Part shown: positions 34,864 to 39,189 of the stretch, piece after piece | Position numbering within the stretch: the stretch's first letter is position 1 | Layout of the letters: every line of letters starts with the position of its first letter | Assembly (NCBI GenBank): GCA_017442185.1 | Contig: JAFSAT010000016.1 | Span: forward strand, 1 to 39,189 | Reading direction: 5' to 3' | DNA: 39,189 nt | Origin: Bacteroidaceae bacterium | Lineage (GTDB): Bacteria > Bacteroidota > Bacteroidia > Bacteroidales > Bacteroidaceae | Made by a program: the position numbers and the translations under genes | The notes under the pieces: model-generated | What the model was told of the DNA's origin: nothing | What the model saw: the letters and a program-made list of their open reading frames with translations, nothing else | The model's database searches: none

Positions 34864-34895
34864 ATAAAAAAATAAAAGCCGCCCACGGCAGCTTT
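34864..34895 (-). terminator. Terminator of the H1-like gene
   Basis: On the - strand a 9-bp stem with one G-T pair (34875-34895, loop of three bases) is followed by a T-rich tract (34864-34874). It lies about 40 bases past the stop of the H1-like gene. Confidence 0.85.
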
Positions 34896-34936
34896 CATTC
34901 CCGTCAAGCCTGCTTATGAGGCCACAAAAGCGGTAA

Positions 34937-35113
34937 TCAGTTTTTGCTGGCTTCGAGAGATGCTTTGCGGAACTCTTTCATCATCTTTTCAATTTCGAGC
35001 GAAGCCTTGCGAGCGCGTGTTCCTGCAGCTTTATTACCTTTTTCTACTTGTGCATTTGCATCTGCCTCAAAAGCAGCATAAGCATCCTGAATTTTCGCGA
35101 TTAGTTCTTTCAT
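34937..35113 (-). CDS. Histone H1-like (Hc1-type) small DNA-associated protein
   Basis: A 58-aa protein starting MKELIAKIQDAYAAFEADA and continuing with an AGTRARKAS stretch, then EIEKMMKEFRKASLEASKN. The N-terminal part is acidic, the rest Lys/Arg/Ala-rich and helical, as in the short Hc1-like proteins of Bacteroidetes. These are thought to bind DNA or assist chromosome packing, but the role in this group is not established. It has its own -7 box (35144-35151) and terminator, so it is a separate small transcription unit. It stands next to, and divergent from, the polysaccharide export genes. Confidence 0.85.
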   Translation of the reverse strand: MKELIAKIQDAYAAFEADANAQVEKGNKAAGTRARKASLEIEKMMKEFRKASLEASKN

Positions 35114-35143
35114 AATTTTTCAGTTATATAGGTTAACGACGCA

Positions 35144-35151
35144 CAAAGATA
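35144..35151 (-). promoter_or_regulatory. -7 promoter box for the H1-like gene
   Basis: On the - strand this reads TATCTTTG, a perfect TAnnTTTG box, about 30 bases upstream of the ATG at 35113, a normal leader distance. No well-placed -33 element was found. Confidence 0.65.
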
Positions 35152-35398
35152 ATAAAAATCCTTATAAAAAAACATTCAAAGAGATTTTTTCATAAAAAAC
35201 CTATGAAAAAAGATAAAAGAAACAATTTCAGAAAAATAATTTCATTATAAACAGAAACAGCCATTTAAATGCAGGAAAAAACAAACAAGGCTGCATTATT
35301 GATAAATTTTATTTACACACGACCTACTCATATAGGTTTATTGCGCAGAAGTTTACAAAAAATTACAGAAAATCTTTCATCTTAACAAAAATAAATGT

Positions 35399-35406
35399 TA
35401 ACTTTG
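35399..35406 (+). promoter_or_regulatory. -7 promoter box for the polysaccharide export locus
   Basis: TAACTTTG is a perfect TAnnTTTG box, with TTTC at 35375-35378 exactly 20 bases upstream serving as a near-perfect -33 element. This is the best promoter match in the window. It implies a leader of about 270 bases before the ATG at 35684. Confidence 0.75.
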
Positions 35407-35683
35407 CAACAACCTAATATTATATAAGAGGCAGAGCACATAAGCACAGCCGGCAGTTTTGAGCAGTGCGCATGGCAAGACACAAACACTCATACGACAC
35501 GTCCACGTTCTACTCAAAAACAAAGCGCTAAACAGCCATCAGAGCAAGCAAGTTTACGTAACTAATTGATTAGCAGTACAATACACCGCAATCAATGCCC
35601 CCAAGGTATACACATACACAAAGTAAATTGCAATTTTTTTATTTCAATTTAGTCCTTTAGTAAATAAACAAAAATCAAAAGAT

Positions 35684-36472
35684 ATGAAAAAAATTTTCAT
35701 TGTCATCAGCATGATTCTGCTGTTGGCCTCCTGCACCTCCACCAAGGAGATTGCATATTTTCAGGACAGTGAACACGGCCGTTCGGCAAGTGTTGCACAA
35801 AAGCAAATAACCCTTCGTCCCGAAGACAAGATTACGATACTGGTAAACACCCGTAATCAAGAGCTCACCAACATGTTCAATCTACCTTACGTTTCAAGAC
35901 AGTTGGGCACACAAACAAACTACGGGCAGACACAAGGCGTTTCGTGCTACACGGTTGACAATGAGGGCAACATAGATTTTCCCCAGTTGGGCAAGGTTCA
36001 TATAGCCGGCATGACCCGTAATATGGTTGTCGAGACCATAAAATCCAAGCTCGTCGGTGCAAACCTGGTGAAAGACCCGATAGTTACCGTTGAATTTGCC
36101 AACCTCACTTTCTCTGTTCTTGGCGAGGTGAAGAACCCCAACCGCTATCCCATAGACCGCGACGCCATAACCATTCTCGATGCCATAAGCCGTGCCGGCG
36201 ACCTCACCATCCACGGTCTTCGCACCAACATAAAGGTTCTCCGCATGAACGAAGATGGCACACAGAAGAGCTACATCGTAAATCTTTGCTCACTCGAAGA
36301 ACTTCAGAATTCCCCCGTTTTCTACCTTCAACAGAACGATGTCGTATATGTAGAACCCAACGAGATGCGCGCACGCCAATCCACCGTTAACGGCAACAAC
36401 GTACGCTCCTCATCTTTCTGGATATCCCTTGCATCACTTCTCACATCAGTAACCCTAATATTCGTAAAATAA
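35684..36472 (+). CDS. Wza-like polysaccharide export lipoprotein (OPX family)
   Basis: A 262-aa outer-membrane lipoprotein of the BexD/CtrA/Wza class: lipobox LASC (Cys17), then the Poly_export domain (LRPEDKITILVNTRN through DNEGNIDFPQLGKVHIAGMT) and a SLBB domain (FSVLGEVKNPNRYPIDRDAI, ISRAGDLTIHG). A hydrophobic segment at the C-terminus (SFWISLASLLTSVTLIFV) is typical of Bacteroidetes members. It forms the outer-membrane exit for capsule or exopolysaccharide, working with the Wzc-like partner that starts three bases later. Confidence 0.94.
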   Translation: MKKIFIVISMILLLASCTSTKEIAYFQDSEHGRSASVAQKQITLRPEDKITILVNTRNQELTNMFNLPYVSRQLGTQTNYGQTQGVSCYTVDNEGNIDFPQLGKVHIAGMTRNMVVETIKSKLVGANLVKDPIVTVEFANLTFSVLGEVKNPNRYPIDRDAITILDAISRAGDLTIHGLRTNIKVLRMNEDGTQKSYIVNLCSLEELQNSPVFYLQQNDVVYVEPNEMRARQSTVNGNNVRSSSFWISLASLLTSVTLIFVK

Positions 36473-36475
36473 GCC

Positions 36476-38923
36476 ATGGATACAAACAACACAAACGAGA
36501 ACTTCAATCGTCAGGCAGAAGAAGATTTCGATATAAAAGACCTGTTGCTCACCTGCTTTGCCAAATGGCGTTGGTTTGCACTGTCGCTGCTGCTGCTCCT
36601 GAGCATCGCTATATATAAGGTAGTGACCACCCACCCCACCTATTCGCGATACACCGACATATTGATAAAGTCGGGCGAACAGGGCAATATGGGCGACCAG
36701 ATGGAGAAGTTCGCCTCCATGGGTGCATTCCGCGGCAACACCACCGTATATAATGAGATACACGCCGTTCAGTCTCCCGCCAACGTCTACGAAGTAGTTC
36801 GCCGTCTGAATCTGGATATGAACTACGAGTGCGACGGAACCTTTCACAAGAAAGTGCTATACGGCAATTCACTTCCTGTGAAAGCCACCATTTGCGACAT
36901 TCCCGAGAATGCCTACGCCGCATTCAACATGGTGTTGCATCCCGACGGCAGCTACACACTCGACAACTTCGAGTATGCCTATGGCGAGGAGATGGAGATA
37001 GACCCCGACATATCCGTTAAAGGAAAGCTCGCCACAAACGGCGAATCATCCGACACTATAAAGACCCCCATAGGACGAATACACATAGTTCCCTCTGTAA
37101 GCTATCAGCCTGTGGAAGAGGACTTTAAGATATACGTAACACGCTACGGATTGCACGGAACCGCAGCAAGCTACGGCGCCATGCTCTCCTTTGCCCTAAA
37201 GGACAAGGATGCCGATGTGATAACAATCTCCATGACCGACAAATCCACACAGCGTGCCGAGGATGTGCTGAACACCGTAATCGAGGTATACAACGAGCGC
37301 TGGGTTGCCGACAAGAACAAGATAGCCACAAGCACATCGGAATTCATCAATGCCCGTTTGAGCGACATAGCCCGCGAGCTTGAGAATGTCGACAGCATAA
37401 TCTCAACCTACAAGAGTCGCAATCTGCTGCCCGACGTACAGGCTGCCACCTCGATGTATATGAATAAGAACCAAAAGATAAACAGCCAGATTATAGACCT
37501 GAACAACGAACTTGCAATAACACGCTACATACAACGCTATCTCACAGACAATGCAACAAAGAATCAGGTTCTTCCCGCCATACAGATAAACAACGCCAAC
37601 ATATCCGCACAAATCGTGGAATACAACCGCAGCATGCTTCAGCGCAACAACCTTGTGGCAAGCAGCAGCATCGAAAACCCGTTGGTAAAAGATCTTGACG
37701 ATGCACTATCCTCTATGCGCTCGGCAATCATAACATCGGTGAACAATCAGATAAACGCACTCACCACACAGATTCAGGTGCTTGAGCGCGAGGAGCGTCA
37801 AACCACCGAGCGCATTGCACAAAACCCCACACAGTCGAAATTCCTTGTATCGGAGGGACGTAACCAAACAGTAAAGGAGCAACTATACCTGTTCCTGCTG
37901 CAAAAACGCGAAGAGAACGAATTGTCAAAAGCATTCACCGCCTATAACACCCGCGTCATCACTCCCCCCACAGGAGCACTGCGCCCCGTAGGCCCCGCAA
38001 GCAAAAAGATAATACTCATAGCGCTCGTCATAGGCATCATGCTGCCCATAGGTCTTATACTGCTCATTGAATTCATGGACACAAAGATACACGGACGCAA
38101 AGAGCTTGAGACGACAAACATCCCCATCATAGGAGAAATACCCCTTGCCTATCGCAAAAAACGCCGACTGCCCTGGCGCAAACAAAGCGGCGAGAAGTTG
38201 AAAGTGGTGGTAGAGAACGGAAACCGCAACAACATAAACGAAGCCTTCAGAATACTGCGCACCAACATCGAGTTCATCACAAAAGATAGCGACAAGCGCT
38301 CGCTCATCATAACATCGTTCAACCCGGGCAGCGGTAAATCGTTCATAACGATGAACATAGGTGTCACACTCGCTTTAAAAGGCAAGAAGGTGCTGCTCAT
38401 CGACGGCGACATGCGTCACGCATCACTCAGCACATACGTCAATTCTCCGAAAGTGGGACTCAGCAACTACCTTGCAGGTATCACAGGAAACATCGACGAG
38501 TGCATCGTGAACAACCACGAGTACAAGAATCTGCACATACTGCCTACGGGAACAATACCTCCAAACCCCACAGAACTGCTCGAGGATAAGCTCTTCCCGC
38601 AGTTGATAGCAGCGATGCGCGAAAAATACGACTACGTGATAATAGACTGTCCGCCCATCGACATAGTGGCCGACGCAAGCATCATCGAAAAGAATGTCGA
38701 CCGCACGATATTCATCGTAAGAAGCGGACTGCTCGAAAAGAGCATGATACCCGAACTATCCAACATATACAGCAGCAACAGATTCAAGAACATGAGTCTC
38801 ATACTTAACGGAATAGAGGAATTCAGCGGAAGGTATGGACACAGATACGGATATCGCTATGGATATGGCTACGGATATGGCTACGGTTACAGATACGGAT
38901 ATCACAATGAGGAGAAAAAATAA
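36476..38923 (+). CDS. Wzc-like polysaccharide co-polymerase and tyrosine autokinase
   Basis: An 815-aa inner-membrane protein. Residues about 20-55 include the first transmembrane helix, followed by the Wzz periplasmic domain, long coiled-coil stretches and the GNVR region; the second helix lies near residues 505-525 (IILIALVIGIMLPIGLILLI). The cytoplasmic BY-kinase domain has Walker A GSGKS (Lys621), Walker A' LLIDGDMR and Walker B DYVIIDCPP. The tail has 11 tyrosines in 25 residues (RYGHRYGYRYGY and so on), the autophosphorylation cluster that controls polymer length and export. It works with the preceding OPX lipoprotein. The DNA of the tail contains a 12-base tandem repeat. Confidence 0.96.
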   Translation: MDTNNTNENFNRQAEEDFDIKDLLLTCFAKWRWFALSLLLLLSIAIYKVVTTHPTYSRYTDILIKSGEQGNMGDQMEKFASMGAFRGNTTVYNEIHAVQSPANVYEVVRRLNLDMNYECDGTFHKKVLYGNSLPVKATICDIPENAYAAFNMVLHPDGSYTLDNFEYAYGEEMEIDPDISVKGKLATNGESSDTIKTPIGRIHIVPSVSYQPVEEDFKIYVTRYGLHGTAASYGAMLSFALKDKDADVITISMTDKSTQRAEDVLNTVIEVYNERWVADKNKIATSTSEFINARLSDIARELENVDSIISTYKSRNLLPDVQAATSMYMNKNQKINSQIIDLNNELAITRYIQRYLTDNATKNQVLPAIQINNANISAQIVEYNRSMLQRNNLVASSSIENPLVKDLDDALSSMRSAIITSVNNQINALTTQIQVLEREERQTTERIAQNPTQSKFLVSEGRNQTVKEQLYLFLLQKREENELSKAFTAYNTRVITPPTGALRPVGPASKKIILIALVIGIMLPIGLILLIEFMDTKIHGRKELETTNIPIIGEIPLAYRKKRRLPWRKQSGEKLKVVVENGNRNNINEAFRILRTNIEFITKDSDKRSLIITSFNPGSGKSFITMNIGVTLALKGKKVLLIDGDMRHASLSTYVNSPKVGLSNYLAGITGNIDECIVNNHEYKNLHILPTGTIPPNPTELLEDKLFPQLIAAMREKYDYVIIDCPPIDIVADASIIEKNVDRTIFIVRSGLLEKSMIPELSNIYSSNRFKNMSLILNGIEEFSGRYGHRYGYRYGYGYGYGYGYRYGYHNEEKK
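38861..38884 (+). repeat. 12-base tandem repeat in the kinase tail
   Basis: GGATATGGCTAC occurs twice in tandem (38861-38872, 38873-38884), surrounded by degenerate Tyr-Gly codons. Each unit encodes Gly-Tyr-Gly-Tyr, so slippage would add or remove two tyrosines without changing the frame. Confidence 0.8.
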
Positions 38924-39189
38924 CAGATTGGCACAATTCCAATCAAAAGAAAAAATATCAGTTTGAAAATCATCCATCAGTATCTTTTCTTTAGTCAGAT
39001 ATAAGTATAAAAGAACTATCTTAAATGTCTAAAGAAAAGGTACACTCCTCATTCCATCCGTTATTATAAAATATTGCGGCAAAAATCCGTTGCAAATGCC
39101 AACAAACTGCATAATTATGTCCGAATAACACAACCGCTGCACAATGGTTGTCTGTGATTGATTTGTGATTGGTTTGCTGTTGATTTGCT
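38924..39189. other. Non-coding end of the window
   Basis: No gene was recognised in these 266 bases. An inverted pair TTTTCTTTAG / CTAAAGAAAA (38985-38994 with 39029-39038) could form a stem with a 34-base loop. The last 40 bases contain imperfect repeats of TGATTxxTTTG. The next gene of the polysaccharide locus must start beyond the window. Confidence 0.4.

Larger units (their letters stand above)
35114..35683. other. Divergent regulatory region and long leader of the polysaccharide locus
   Basis: About 570 bases without a gene. It holds the - strand box for the H1-like gene, the + strand box at 35399-35406, and then about 270 bases of leader before the export lipoprotein. Within the leader are small self-complementary spots (CTAATTGATTAG, and AAATTGCAATTT followed by T residues) but no riboswitch that I recognise, and no UpxY/NusG-type antiterminator gene ahead of the locus. 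Confidence 0.55.

Noticed and set aside
34668-34919. 83-aa open frame on the + strand
   Set aside because: Its end is encoded by the terminator of the H1-like gene, it has no family likeness and no promoter or start-site support.
35399-35683. Invertible capsule promoter
   Set aside because: No pair of inverted repeats flanking the promoter was found and no recombinase gene is nearby.
38840-38900. Short repeats as a possible CRISPR or satellite array
   Set aside because: They are in-frame Tyr-Gly codons of the kinase tail with no spacers.

Overview
The window looks like a chromosomal segment of a gut-type member of the order Bacteroidales (Bacteroides or a close relative). Four things point there: -7 promoter boxes of the TAnnTTTG type in front of several genes; the gene families present (TonB-dependent receptors, Ser-type sulfatase with its anaerobic maturase, GH2 and GH35 proteins with Bacteroidales architecture); Bacteroidales-style TonB/PnuT/ThiN thiamine salvage; and a capsule export pair. 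Genus and species cannot be fixed from the sequence alone. No rRNA, tRNA, CRISPR array, transposase, integrase or prophage gene was seen.

Left part (1-11951, all + strand): a duplicated promoter-bearing repeat precedes a Nudix hydrolase, a very long periplasmic TPR protein and a plug-less outer-membrane beta-barrel protein. These are followed by topA-aroK and speA-argB, each pair coupled by overlapping stop/start codons, and a YgjP-like metallopeptidase. A 44-bp perfect palindrome separates this rightward block from the leftward gene kbl.

Middle (13327-17108): a TPP riboswitch controls a three-gene thiamine salvage operon (TonB receptor, PnuT-type inner-membrane transporter, thiamine pyrophosphokinase), closed by a strong terminator. 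Together they would bring thiamine across both membranes and trap it as the cofactor.

Right-middle (17185-34342, all - strand): a glycan-use block holds a GH35-like lipoprotein that has lost the usual catalytic residues, a NagB/PIG-L fusion, a sulfatase-maturating radical SAM enzyme and a Ser-type sulfatase. Next comes a seven-gene dTDP-L-rhamnose operon (rfbA-rfbC-rfbD-two small membrane proteins-rfbB-glk), then a large GH2 beta-galactosidase with a C-terminal discoidin-like domain. A dispersed imperfect inverted-repeat family sits in several gaps of this block.

Right end (34343-39189): two long non-coding stretches flank a tiny histone H1-like gene (58 aa, - strand). A perfect -7 box then drives a long leader into a Wza-like export lipoprotein and a Wzc-like tyrosine autokinase with an extreme Tyr-Gly tail. 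This is the start of a surface-polysaccharide locus that continues past the window and could draw on the dTDP-rhamnose made next door.

The observations most worth a second look are the GH35 pseudoenzyme, the RfbB catalytic Lys-to-Glu change, the altered NagB active site, the intergenic inverted-repeat family, the duplicated promoter element and the TPR/beta-barrel pair.
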